Below are positions 44,759-56,568 of a stretch of 64,000 bases of DNA, in pieces. Location: contig NC_089581.1 of assembly GCF_019320115.1 (NCBI RefSeq), positions 66,581,500-66,645,499 on the forward strand, written 5' to 3'. The translations under genes and the position numbers were made by a program. The notes beneath the pieces are model-generated. The model worked only from the letters and a program-made list of their open reading frames with translations. It made no database searches and was not told where the DNA came from. Position 1 is the first letter of the stretch. Every line of letters begins with the position of its first letter. This DNA comes from Miscanthus floridulus (Eukaryota > Streptophyta > Magnoliopsida > Poales > Poaceae).

Positions 44759-47700
44759 TGTATCACCCTCGGTGTTACACTATAAATCTTTTGCTAAAAC
44801 ACTGCATGTGCATCATGTTTATGTGGTAGTGTATGAATTATAGTGTGTACATCAATTCTTGTGACTCGAAATGTTCATCGAAAACACGAAACGAATGTTA
44901 TATTTCATGTCGCGTTATATCGCTTAGAGTTCTAAACAATTTTTTATTGAATGAGAATACTATAGAATGCATATGTGGGGCTTTAATAGGGTTTGTAGTA
45001 CAAGCTTCATAGGCGACGGTGAAATACTTACATTCAAGAACGAAATTCACTAGCTAGCGTATCGCATAGCTTGGAAATCGAATTCAACGCGAAACCGTTT
45101 GAGACTTAGTCGAATTTCTTAAGTTGGACGACGCTCTGACGATGCTAAGTTTGGCAATTTTTGTAGGAGATTTGGATTAAGTAGTGGTATTGTCTTAGGG
45201 CTTGTTTTAGTCATCTAACATGCCATCTTGAGTGTAAAATAGGTGGTTTAGCAATTGGAGCATCGAGTTGAGTTTTTGGGGTGCTTTAAAAACCATGCAT
45301 GGCATGTTATCGTTGGCTGTTGTGTCTAGACACGGTCACCATGCCTCGGTTTGGCTCAGCACCACGGCATTGGCTTGCCCAAGCACGCACCCACACCACC
45401 ATTGCTGTGCCCGAGCACACGATGCACACGCGCGCACGCTACGCTCGGCGGGCCTGGCCGCCCTACCACCTCCGTCGCGTCCGTCTGACCGCCCTGTCAC
45501 CACCATCGCATCCACTTGACCACCCTACCACTACCATCACATCCGGCTAGCCATTCTATCTCCACTGCCATCGTCATCGGCTAGCACGCATGCCTTTGCG
45601 TCATGTTGTCACCTCGCTTGCACTCGCGTCACTTGCGTCGCGACGTTGCCGCTGCGTGCTCCTACTGCGTCGTCACATGGCGCGGTCGTCGTCATCTTGT
45701 GAGTCAAGGCACTATGGTCACACGTTGTGGTGTTGGTCTCATATGCGCATGTGGAGTCATCTTCCATCGCTGCCATCCTCTCACAATTAGTGATTGCGCC
45801 ACGCCAAGATCCTATCACGTCGCCTTAAATGGCGTCGCGATGGCCGGCCGAGTCGCGCCAAGGCCAACCCGCAGAGCTGGCCCCATCCTTGTAATTGCAC
45901 ATGTTTGGAGGTTGATTTGGAGTCTAGCTTTGCACCAAGCTTGCCACTACTGCTACCATAAGGCGTCTGTCTTCAATTCGAGTTTTTCCCCACCGTTGAC
46001 CCCCTTAAGTCTGAATGGCGTCATCCACCCAATTGGCCTTGCATAGTCCACCTCCGTCCAATTAACCATGCACCCAACTAGACCTCGTAGTTAGCTCATG
46101 TTTGGAGTCAACCCGATGAGCTTTCATCCTCTAGTGAGGTAATGCGGGGCATTTTCCCCGTGGTGGTCCACCATGGCCATCGAGGTGGGTGATCGGCCAA
46201 GGCATCACTCCGTGCTCCATTGTCTCAATTGAGCACTACTTTTGCGTCGTGTTGACTTGGTTGCCTCGCCCGTGTAGCAGTTTCGCCAGCGGAGCAGCAG
46301 GTCGTTGGGGACGCCGTCGCCACGCTTGCCATGAACCAGAACGACCCCGTGCACATGGCCAACCGCCTTGTCATGCCCTGCAACTTCGTCTAGGCTATCC
46401 TACAAGTCGCTGGTGAGGTCCTCTTGCTCCTAGGGTAGGTGGTTGTTCCGGTTGAGGTCTAGGATCGCTGGGACACCTTCATTGCCGCTGACGAACTTGG
46501 TTTGATGCCGTCCCATGGCCAGCGTGTTTGAGTGTAGTAGCGATTCAAATAGGACTTCTATCTTGTTGCTCATAGCTTGTAGATGGATAAAGGGTAGCGG
46601 TAGAGGCATTGAGCTAGGTAATTTCACTGGCGCGGGTGTTGCCACGGCTAGACAACATCGCGGCGCATGGCCCCATCTACGTGCTGCACCATTTTTAGTG
46701 TTTGATACCTCGATCAGTTGCGCTTCGCTTGTAGAGTGCTAGGGAGGTCATGGTTGAGGCCGAGGAGGTCCATGCTCGCCGGTGTTTGGCCAGAGATGCC
46801 GTGGCCTTATTTAGTTCTGGCCAGGGACCTTGAAAAATGGGAATTCAAGTAAGACCAGGGTGCTAGATGCAACGGCCATGACTCAGTTAAATAGTGTTGA
46901 GTTAGCTTCGCAAATAGGATAGAGAACGGGGGCTCTTTTGCAAAAGGGCTAGCTCTCGCGTGGGCTCCGTGTGGGCCACGTCTGTGCGCCGTGCGTGTGG
47001 GCCATGCTGGTGTCCTATGCGTGCGCGGGAGTGGGCCATGCCGCTCGCTCGTGGGCCACGCTGTGGATTCGGTTTCCCTTTTTCCAGTGAATTAATAAAT
47101 GTTTATTCAATTTAGTTTTGAAGTGATCTTTGTAAAATTGTAGAAAAATCTGTAGGTATCCAAAAATAGTGAAACAAAATTTGTTAGGTTCATAAAAATG
47201 CTATTTATCTATTAGTGTAGTTAGTTTACAGTTATCTATACTAATGATAGGTTCATAAATTCAATATAGAAAGCTTAGTATTAGTTAGCTTAATATTGTA
47301 GGAATTTTTGTGGCAAATCGGTGATAGCTTTGGCCATTAAATTTTTACAGTAGACTCATTAGATTATTATGTGTTCACTGTAATTTTTGTAGCCCTAGAG
47401 TTGGTTGATAAATAGAGTAGCTAGTACTCCTTGTTTTATCATATATAGAATAAATCGATATTAAGAGTAAGAATGCCTTTAGTTGCTAAGGTAGTACATG
47501 CCTTATTTCATACTTGTTAGGGGTAACAATAGGTAGCATAGCATCTTAGCCGGTAGAACTAGCTTAGTAGCATAACAGATGTATTTGTATTTTAAGAGTT
47601 GTTGTTGCCATAGTACTAAGTGTTGCATTATCATTCCATGCATGTAGACCATGAGTTGGTAGAGTTCATGCCTGCGGACGAACAAGACTGTGAGGAGATT

Positions 47701-49119
47701 ATTGAGGAGTACGAGGAGGTGGTTCTCATATAGGAGGGAGCCCTAGAGCTGTTTGTTGCTGACTTTGTTGACCCACCGCCTGCCCAAGGCAGGCCCCGGT
47801 GCATAACCCCTATTTTTGAATGATCACTGAATATATATATATGATGTGCACTAATGTTACAGGCATTTTATGGAAACTACATGCATAGATATATCTACCT
47901 ATGAGTCCTACTAGTATAGGTCAAGTAGCTACTATGCTCATGAGTTTAGTAACATGAGTGACCTATCGTTACTCACAATAGGTGATAACTATGATCACTC
48001 ATGATAAAATGGTGGAAAGGAAAATGATGACCGGGCAGGGATCTGGTTTGGGTATTGGTGGGTGTTAGAGGTTGTGTCCTACGTCCAAAAGGGCATAGCT
48101 TGGTTATACTTTTTCCCTATCTATGTCGGTTAAGGACCGGCCATTGCATTGGACGCTAGGCAATTCACAGATTTATTATTCAGAGCACATACTTGGGTAT
48201 GGGTGCAGGGAAGACTTGTTGCTCTGTTGTCGTGGGTTCTAGCTCTTTCCGGACCGACTGATTAGAGGCTAGGATGGTGGAGGTCTAAGCACCGCACTAA
48301 ATCTAGGACTTAGGAGCGGGGGCTTGGAGTCCAAGTTTGGATGGGGACCTGGACCCCGTGATAGGAGGGTGATGGGTTGGTCCTGCTTGTGCCTAGGGTA
48401 CAAGTGGGGCGTGTGTTTTCGGGGTACCCAGCTGGGCACATTGATTCACGAATCGCCACCGTGTTGGTACAACTTGTCTAAACTCTAGCACCGTAGTAAG
48501 AACTAAAAGATGAAAGGTGAACAAATGGAACTGTTACTCAACTCCTGCTTGAAAGTAGAACTGGTGCTTACATAGAATGGCTAGATAATAAATTAATCAT
48601 GACTGCGAACAATAGCATAAATACGGATTCACTATTAGCATTGCTTTCTGCAAAAAGAAACCCAGCAAACCATAAAGCTTATCATATCCCTTGGAGTAAG
48701 GAAATTATTCTCACTAGTCGGATAAGTCTTGCGAGTACATTGTGTACTCAGAGTTTATTTACCCCTATTATAGGTTCAACTTGAGGAGTACCCCTTTGTG
48801 TGAAGGATTCTTCTGGTGGGCACAGACAGAATCCTTGTTCATTATGGATAGATGTGTATTTTCATTCTGCTGTTTAATATTCCGCACTCTGAATTTGGTA
48901 CTGTAATAATATATTTTAAGAACTCTAGATGTATGAAATGGATTAAGTTTGTAACTCGTTCTTATTATTGGATCCTTGGGAAAAAATGTGGACTATTTGG
49001 GATCTCCCTTGGGGTGTGCCCGACGGAACCCGCCCGCTGTGGCTTGCTTTCGGGGTGCTTAGTGTCTGGTGGAAGATGAGCACCTTAGTAAGTGAGTTAT
49101 TTCGGGCGGTTCTGCCACA
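44759..49119 (+). repeat. E2 3' LTR (4,361 bp)
   Basis: Begins TGTATCACCC and ends CTGCCACA, followed by the TSD GACGG. It is uninterrupted and serves as the reference for the interrupted 5' copy. ORFs inside it have no domains and are not called. Confidence 0.93.
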
Positions 49120-49124
49120 GACGG

Positions 49125-50400
49125 TGTCTGCCGGCGACCTGGAGATCCTAGTGTTGGAGCGTCCACATGCCTCCGCCAAGTCTAAGGAAATGAAGGAGGT
49201 CAACCTCGACCTCGATGACCCCACCAAGATTGCCCAGATTGGGGCTCATCTCAACCCCAAATAGGAAAGCACGCTCATCTTCTTCCTATGTGCCAACACT
49301 GATGTGTTTGCTTGGAAACTTGTAGACATGCTAGGGGTACCATAGAGAAGATCGAGCACTCCTTGAATGTCTCACTGACCACCAAGACGATCAAGCAGAA
49401 GCTCCAATGATTTACGCCAGACAAGAAGGAGGCTATTAGGGTAGAAATAAAATGGCTCCTAGCAGTCGGATTTATTAAAGAAGTGTATCATCCTGAGTGG
49501 TTGGCAAACCTAGTTCTTGTTAAAAAAGGAATAAAGAATGGAGAATATGTGTTGATTACACTAATCTCAACAAACACTGCCCTAAAGACCCCTTCGGTCT
49601 GTCTCGGATAGACAAGGTTGTAGACTCCACCACTGGCTGTGAACGCCTCTCCTTCCTCGATGGTTACTCCTACTATCACCAGATATCTCTCAAAGAGGAC
49701 GAATAGATCAAAACATCATTCATCACGCCTTTCGGTGCGTATTGCTATACCACCATGTCTTTTGGACTCAAAAATGCTAGGGTGACCTACCAAAGGGCTA
49801 TCTAGATGTGCCTTGACCAATAGATAGGCCACAACGTCAAAGCTTACATCGATGATGTGGTCGTCAAATCCAAAAATGCCAATAATCTCATTGTTGACCT
49901 TGAAGAAACGTTCACCAACCTAAAAAGATACTGATGGAAGTTGAACCCTTCAAAGTGCATCTTTGGAGTTCCATGGCTACGTCGTTAGCGCTCGCGGCAT
50001 CCAACCCAACCCCAACAAGGTGTTTGCCATTACCAACATGAAACAACCAACCTATGTAAAGGATATACAAATGCTCACAGGGTGCATGGCTGCTCTCAAC
50101 CGCTTTATATCACGCCTCGACAAAAAGGGACTACCATTCTTCAAACTACTTAAGGCCTCCGAGCACTTCTCCTGGTCAGAGGAGGCTGATACAGCCTTTG
50201 AGTTGCTCAAGTTGTTTTTAATGAAGCCCTCGATCATGACGGCGCCTCAACCAGACGAAACACTATTGATCTACATCGTCGCCATTTCTCACGTCATTAG
50301 CACAGCTATCGTCATTGAGAGCGAGGAAGTTGGTCATGCCTACAAGGTATAGCGTCTGATCTACTTCATCAGTGAGGTTCTTAATGAGTCCAAAACTCGA
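49125..50400 (+). pseudogene. E1 reverse transcriptase and partial RNase H
   Basis: Continues the E1 pol frame interrupted at 12928. It holds HASAKSKEMKEV, RT core segments in shifted frames (TPFGAYCYTTMSFGLKNA, then YIDDVVVKSKN near 49850) and the thumb/connection (MLTGCMAALNRFISRL). The start of RNase H is FISEVLNESKTR. About 15 stops or frame changes are present. The sequence ends abruptly after SKTR, where relatives continue YPQ/YPH. From there gag of E4 follows. Confidence 0.8.
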
Positions 50401-51064
50401 AAGGAGGCGAAACTCTTAGAAATTACTATCGACGATTTGGCGAATTACGTGCCCAAGTACATGACATCACCGAACGAGAAGTAATCGAAGCTTTCTCTCA
50501 CGGAATTATGGCTAGGTGGCAATTTTAGGACTTCTGCAAAGAAAACCCAAGAAATAATGAGGAATTCAGATGCATAGTAGAAAAGATGATTACTGTAGAG
50601 GAGAAGACACGAGAAAGGTTCCCGGATAGAAACAACCAAGACAACCTGGACAAGCAAAATCATTGAAACATCAGACATCAGGAAAGAAAACATGGACCAG
50701 CCAACACTGTAGCGGTGGCTGATAAATCAAGGAAGTTTTCCAAACCCAGAGGGTATGACGACATTGAAAACATGAGTTGCATCTTGCATCCTAAAGGAAA
50801 TCACACCACCAGAAATTGTTACACCTTCAACGAGCGATACACAAGAAAAGATAATAAGGTAAACACTAAAGAAGTCAATCAAAAAAAAGATGAAGAAAAC
50901 CACAAAGACAAGGGATTCCAAAAATCCAGGGGGACAGTAGCAGTGATCTTCGCTGGGGCCTTAGATTCCAGAAGCAAACATCAAGAAAAGCTAGCTCTAC
51001 GAACTATCATGGCAGCAGAGCCGGCTACTCCAAGATATCTCAATTGGTCACTGTATCCGATCTA
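50401..51064 (+). pseudogene. E4 gag, C-terminal half
   Basis: Starts mid-domain with LRNYYRRFGELRAQVHDI, the second half of the gag capsid core, then MARWQF and VEEKTRERFPDR. The Cys/His motif CILHPKGNHTTRNC lies near 50778-50820, followed by a Lys/Glu-rich tail. Stops occur near 50527 and 51062. The N-terminal half and any start codon are absent. Confidence 0.8.
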
Positions 51065-51745
51065 GTTTTCAAGAGAAGACCAATGGACTAGCATAGGAAA
51101 CGCAGGCCTTTACCCACTGGTTCTAGATCCAACTATCGCCGGTATGACTGTCACAAAAGTACTAATCGACGGGGGAGCCGGACTCAACATCATTTTTTCA
51201 GAAACGCTAAGGAAGATGGGACTATAACTCGTTGGGACGATTACACCAATGAGCACCCCTTTTATGGGATAGTACCTGGCAAGACAGCCATGCCACTTGG
51301 ACAAATCACTCTACCGATTACTTTTGGAACTCCCTCAAACTACCGAATAGAATTCATCAAGTTTGAAGTTGCAGACTTCGATTCATCATATCATGCAATC
51401 CTCGGGCTCCCAACACTAGCAAAATTCATGGCGATACCGCATTACCCATACCTATTGCTTAAGATGCCCGGGCCTAATGGAGTTCTTTCCCTTCGAAGTG
51501 ATTTGAAGTGCGCTTTTAACTGCGATGTTCAGGCAATTCAAATTGTAGCAAAAGCACAAACCACCAATGGTAGAAAAGAAATTGCCACTATTGCCGTAGA
51601 AATGAGCCCAGAAGGACTAGAGATACCGGCTAAAAAGCCCAGCATCCTTGCACCACCAAAAGAAGCCGACGTCAAGCAAATTGACCTGGGCACCGGGGAT
51701 CCCTCCAAGACGGCAACCATCAGTGCCCACCTCTCGGCAAAATAG
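51065..51745 (+). pseudogene. E4 protease
   Basis: The active site VLIDGGAGLNIIF near 51150-51190 is intact, followed by a TAA and the retropepsin body (MPLGQITLPITF, YHAILGLPTLAKFM) in 51290-51745. A linker with KKPSILAPPKEA follows; the frame stops at TAG 51743 before RT. Confidence 0.82.
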
Positions 51746-53280
51746 AAACTCGTGCTCACCAGCTTTCTTCGAGACAACAAAGATATCTTCACTTGGAAGC
51801 TGGCCGACATCCCAGGTGTCCCAAGAGAGTTGGCTGAGCATGGAATTGATATCAATGAAGGCTCCAAGCCTGTAAAGCAACATCTACGATGATTCTCACT
51901 CGACAAGAAGGCAGCAATTAAAAAACAAATCACAAAGTTAATGGCAGCCGGATTCATCAGAGAAATCCTTCATCCAAATTGGCTAGAAAATCCAGTTCTA
52001 GTACAAAAAAAAAAGAATACGGACGAGTGGTGCATGTGCGTCGACTACATAGACCTCAATAAACACTGCCCGAAAGATCCGTTCGGACTACCGCGCATCG
52101 ATCAAATAGTTGATTCAACAACAGGATCTGCCCTATTATCCTTTCTTGATTGCTATTTAGGATATCACTAGATCGTATTAAAGGAACAAGACCAGAGCAA
52201 GACATCTTTCATCACTCCGTTCGGTGCCTATTGCTATAAGACCATGTCGTTTGGACTCAAGAACGCTGGTGCCACATACCAAAGAGCTATCCAAACATGC
52301 CTTAGTGATCAGATCGGCGAAAACGTAGAGGCATGCGTGGATGACGTAGTAGTAAAAACAAAGAACCCGGACACACTAATTGAAGACTTAAAGCAAACCT
52401 TTGAAAACCTGAAAAGGTGGAGGTGGAAATTGAACCCAAACAAGTGTGTATTTGGAGTTCCTTCAGGACAACTACTCGGATTCTTGGTTAGTCATCGTGG
52501 AATCGAAGCCAGCGCTAAGCAAATTCGAGCCATAACAGAAATGGGCCCTCCTCGAAGTGTCAAAAAAGTGCAGAAACTAATAGGCTGCATGGCGGCCCTT
52601 AATCGTTTCATATCAAGACTCAGCGAAAAAGGGTTACCTTTCTTTAAACTACTGAAGACAGACAAGTTCGAGTGGACAAAAGAAGCCAACGAAGCTTTCA
52701 GAAGACTTAAGGCATACCTCACCTCCTCGCCCGTTCTCACACCTCCAAAGAAAAACGAAGAAATGATGCTGTACATTGCGGCAACTTCTACTGTGATCAA
52801 CATAGCAATAGTCGTAGAAAGAGAAGAAGAAGGGCGTGTACATAAAGTACAATGCCCTGTATACTACATCAGCAAAGTACTATCAGAATCAAAAATCCGG
52901 TACCCGCATGTGCAAAAACTACTCTACGCCCTCCTGATCACTTCACGCAAGCTTCACCACTATTTTGAAAGCCACAAGATTACCGTGGTGACAGATTTCC
53001 CACTTGAAGACATCCTACACAATAGAGACGCAACAGGGTGCATATCTAAGTGGGCAGTTGAACTTGGTGCTCTCAATATCAATTTCACCCCACAAAAGGC
53101 AATTCAATCTCAAGCCCTTGCTGATTTTGTTGCCGAGTGGACAGAAATTCAACAACCTATATCGAATACCATCCTTGACCATTGGAAGATGTACTTTGAT
53201 GGATCACTCAAGCTAGGCGGAGCCAGTGTAGGCATTCTCTTCATCTCTCCAGATGGAAAGCAACTCAAGTATGTCCTTTA
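51746..53280 (+). pseudogene. E4 reverse transcriptase and RNase H
   Basis: RT begins after TAG with FTWKLADIPGVP. It has DEWCMCVDYIDLNKHCPKD, LSFLDCYLGYH (catalytic Asp; next codon TAG where relatives have CAA or CAG), TPFGAYCYKTMSFGLKNAG and the active-site equivalent CVDDVVVKTK. The Ty3 RNase H follows (LYIAATSTVINIAIV, YYISKVLSESKIRYPHVQKL). The second RNase H starts near 53180 with MYFDGSLKLGGA. The frame 52244-53281 is open for 345 codons. It would copy the element RNA. Confidence 0.87.
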
Positions 53281-53662
53281 GATATTATGGCAAGCTACAA
53301 ACAATGAAGCAGAATACGAGCCCTCATCCATAGACTCCGAGTGGTAATTACCCTTGGAATCAAGCGATTACTCGTATATGGCGATTCGGCGGTAGTCATC
53401 AACCAAGTCAACAAAGATTGGGACTGCACCAAAGAAAACATGGGTGCTTACTGTGCTGAAATACGAAAACTTGAAAAACATCTTCAAGGATTGGAAATTC
53501 TATATGTCCTGTGCGACTCTAATATTGCGGTAGACGTCCTCGCCAAGCTCGGGTCTGACAGGGCAAAGGTTCCACCTGGCATATTCATAGAAGAGTTATC
53601 AGCTCCCTCTATCAAATAACCCGGTGAGATAACCCCTGAACTCCTAGCTAAAGGCACCCGAA
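53281..53662 (+). pseudogene. E4 archaeal-type RNase H, C-terminal part
   Basis: After TAG at 53279 and a small frame change the sequence continues NNEAEYE, then LLVYGDSAVVINQVN and LCDSNIAVDVLAKLGS, the second half of the Tat-type extra RNase H with its Glu and Asp positions. Ends TAA near 53619. Confidence 0.75.
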
Positions 53663-54920
53663 TTTTGGTAATCGGCACCTCATGGACCCAGGTTTTTATC
53701 GATTACTTCAAAGAGAATAAGTTGCCAGCAGACAAAGCAGAGGCTACCCGAGTTGTTCGTAGAAGCAAGAACTACGTCCTAGTAGGGGACAAGCTGTATA
53801 GAAGAGCCGCATCATCAGGAGTACTCCTAAAATGTGTCTCATTCGAAAAAGGCAAAGAGATCTTAGAAGAAATACACTTAGGTTGCTGTGGAAATCATGC
53901 CGCTTCAAGAACACTCATCGGCAAAGCATTTTGCACCGGATTCTACTGGCCAACCGCTTTGAAAGACGCAGAAGAACTTGTCAGAAAATGCAAAGGTTGT
54001 CAAATGTTCGCAAGACATGCTTATGTACCAGCTCACGATCTCATCTGCATCCCTCCTGCTTGGCCTTTCTCCTGCTGGGGCTGGATCAAGTAGGACCTCT
54101 CAAGAAAGCAAAGGGTGGTTTCGAGTACATCTTTGTAGCAATTGACAAGTTCACCAAGTGGATTGAATACAAACCACTCGCAAAATATAGCGCAGCCAAA
54201 GCAGTCGAGTTCATCCAAGACATTATGCACCACTTTGGCATGCCCAATCGAATCATCACAGATTTAGGTTCTCCCTTCATAGCTACAGAATTCCAAAGTT
54301 GGGCACGAGATTACGGTTTCGGCATAGATTACGCATCAGTCGCACATCCAGAAGCCAACAGATAGGTAAAAATGGCTAATGGACTCATACTAGCCGGATT
54401 AAAACCAAGATTGTACGAAGAACTAGTGGACTATGGATCCAAATGGATTGAAGAATTACCCAAAGTAGTATGGGGGCTACGGACTCAAATAAGCAGAGCC
54501 ACCAGATACTCACCTTTCTTCCTAGTTTATGGATCAGAAGCAGTACTACCTACCGATTTGATCTAGACGTCACCAAGGATAGAACAATATGACGAAGGAG
54601 AAGCAGAACACACCCAGAGATTAGAACTCGACAGTACGAAAGAAGTAAGAGTAAATGCTACCCTTCAATCAGCCAGATACCTCCAAGGTTTAAGACGCCA
54701 CTACAACAAGAATACCCAACCTCGATCACTCCAAATCGGAGATCTAGTACTAAGAAGAATACAAAAAACTAACGGATGCCATAAACTACTCAGTCCATGG
54801 GAAGGTCCTTTTATTGTCACAAAAGTCATCGGACCAGACACGTACAAGTTGATAACTAAAGATGGAAAAGAAGTCAACAATACATGGCACATCAGCCAAC
54901 TAAGAAGATTCTACGCATGA
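53663..54920 (+). pseudogene. E4 integrase
   Basis: The zinc finger has HLGCCGNHAASRTL and CKGCQMFARH. A frame change near 54090 precedes the DDE core: LDQVGPL (first Asp), IITDLGSPFIATEFQ (second Asp) and HPEANR (Glu; normally NGQVE/AE). TAG at about 54363 and TAG near 54565 break the frame. The C-terminal domain has LQIGDLVLRR, LSPWEGPFIV and WHISQLRRFYA, ending TGA 54918-54920. No chromodomain. Confidence 0.83.
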
Positions 54921-54963
54921 AAACAACACAAGGAAGAACATATATACAAGCCACAAGAGATCA

Positions 54964-55133
54964 ACGTTCATGATCAATAAAGATAGTGTTCCTCGACAAC
55001 ATATGTCTTATTATGGCTTTCCCCCAGTTGTTTTCACTAAGCATGTAAACGTTCATGATCAATAAAGATGGTGTTCCTCGACAAACAGATGTCCCATTAC
55101 GACTTTTCCAGAGTTATTTTCACTAAACACACC
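54964..55133. repeat. 85-bp tandem duplication after E4 pol
   Basis: Two copies starting ACGTTCATGATCAATAAAGA at 54964 and 55049, diverged at several sites. Confidence 0.8.
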
Positions 55134-56100
55134 GACTGAGAGCAAAAGAGCAGAAAAGATGCTTGAGCCCGCCGATGAGGGTAGCTAATAAGCTAACACC
55201 CGATCCAAAAAGCAAAATGGCTGAAATTATGCCTGAGCATACCGGCTGAGAGCAAAAAAGCTGAAAAGATGCTTGAGCCCGCCGATGAGGGTAGCTAATA
55301 AGGTAACACCCGATCCAAAAAGCAAAATGGCTGAAATTACGCCTGAGCATACCGGTTGAGAGCAAAAAAGCTAAAAAGATGCTTGAGCTCGCCGATGAGG
55401 GTAGCTAATAAGCTAACACCGGATCCAAAAAGCAAAATGGCTAAAATTATGCCTGAGCATACCGGATGAGAGCAAAAAAGCTGAAAAGATGCTTGAGCCC
55501 ACCGATGAGGGTAGCTAATAAGCTAACACCCGATCCAAAAAGCAAAATGGCTGAAATTATGCCTAAGCATATCGGCTGAGAGCAAAAAAGCTGAAAAGAT
55601 GCTTGAGCCCGCCGATGAGGGTAGCTAATAAGCTAACACCCGATACAAAAAGCAAAATGACTGAAATTACGCCTGAGCATACCGGGTGAGAGCAAAAAAG
55701 CTGAAAAGATGCTTGAGCCCGCCGATGAGGGTAGCTAATAAGCTAACACCCAATCCAAAAAGCAAAATGGCTAAAATTACGCTTGAGCATTTCGGCTGAG
55801 AGCAAAAAAGCTGAAAAGATGCTTGAGCCCGCCGACGAGGGTAGCTAATAAGCTAACACCCGATCCAAAAAGTAAAATGGCTGAAATTATGCCTGAGCAT
55901 ACCGGGTGAGACCAAAAAAGCTGAAAAGATGTTTGAGCCCATCGATGAGGGTAGCTAATAAAGCTAACACCTGATCCAAAAAGCAAAATGGCTGAAATTA
56001 CGCTTGAGCATACCGGCTAAGAGCGAAAGAGCTGAAAAGATGCTTGAGCCCACCGCTGAGGGTAGCTAATAAGCTAACACCCGAACCGATCCTAAGATGT
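55134..56100. repeat. 110-bp tandem array in E4 (about nine copies)
   Basis: The unit GATGCTTGAGCCCGCCGATG...GCAAAATGGCTGAAATTA occurs with start points near 55159, 55269, 55378, 55488, 55598, 55708, 55818, 55928 and 56039, a period of 109-111 bp. It lies just after pol and before the antisense gene. Copies differ by a few substitutions each. Confidence 0.93.
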
Positions 56101-56239
56101 TTTTACAACAAGGTAAAGAGCCAGATGCTGGCCACATCTCGAGTTAAGCAAAAAGCTAAAAAGAAGAAGCTAAAGATGCTTGAGATCGTTGGTCCTAAGT
56201 CTTTTCAGTATGAACAAGAACAAAAAGGTCGTAAAAACA

Positions 56240-56450
56240 AAGATCTACTTACCCCGAGTTGTTTACAAGGCAGCCAGACAAGCACTCGACAAATCAAGAA
56301 AGTTTGTCAAGACAACGATCTACAAATACCGAGTTGTTTACATGGCGCAGACGAAAGCCAGACAAGCACTGTACAAATCAAGAAAGTTTGTCAAGACAAT
56401 GATCTACAAATACCGAGTTGTTTACACGGCGCAGACGAAAGCATGACAAG
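56240..56450. repeat. 84-bp tandem repeat in E4
   Basis: GACAAGCACT...ACAAATCAAGAAAGTTTGTC starts at 56277, 56361 and (partial) 56445, with a flanking CCGAGTTGTTTACA unit. It lies between the 110-bp array and the 3' end of the antisense gene. Confidence 0.85.
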
Positions 56451-56568
56451 CACTTGACAAAATCAAAGACATCTAGGCAAAGAAGACATCAACGAAAAAT
56501 AAAGGATCTTCATTCAAAAAGAAGTATAATATCCTATTATAGAGGCTGGAGTACAAAGGTCAAATACA

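Larger units (their letters stand above)
12929..49119 (+). mobile_element. Ty3/gypsy chromovirus E2 (Del/Tekay type) with two nested elements
   Basis: Boundaries are TGTAACACC at 12929 and TGCCACA at 49119, with a perfect 5-bp TSD. Without nested DNA it is about 13.8 kb: LTR 4.36 kb, PBS, gag with CCHC knuckle, protease, RT, RNase H, integrase, chromodomain, PPT and LTR 4.36 kb. A chromodomain after integrase, a PBS for initiator tRNA-Met and LTRs above 4 kb are hallmarks of the Del/Tekay chromoviruses. It holds a Sirevirus in its 5' LTR and the Tat element E3 in gag. Many TAG stops show it is defective. Confidence 0.92.
10488..50400 (+). mobile_element. Ty3/gypsy element E1 (Tat-like), split by E2 and truncated
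   Basis: Gag and protease lie at 10488-12923. Reverse transcriptase and the start of RNase H lie at 49125-50400. Between them is the 36-kb E2 insertion with TSD GACGG. Removing E2 and one TSD copy restores the reading frame across the join (AKT to VSAGDLE), which proves the two halves were one gene. The right end breaks off inside the RNase H region at about 50400, where E4 begins. No LTR is confidently assigned. Confidence 0.85.

Noticed and set aside
55134..56100. CRISPR-like array
   Set aside because: Period and unit similarity fit a tandem satellite with no unique spacers, and the genome is plant nuclear.
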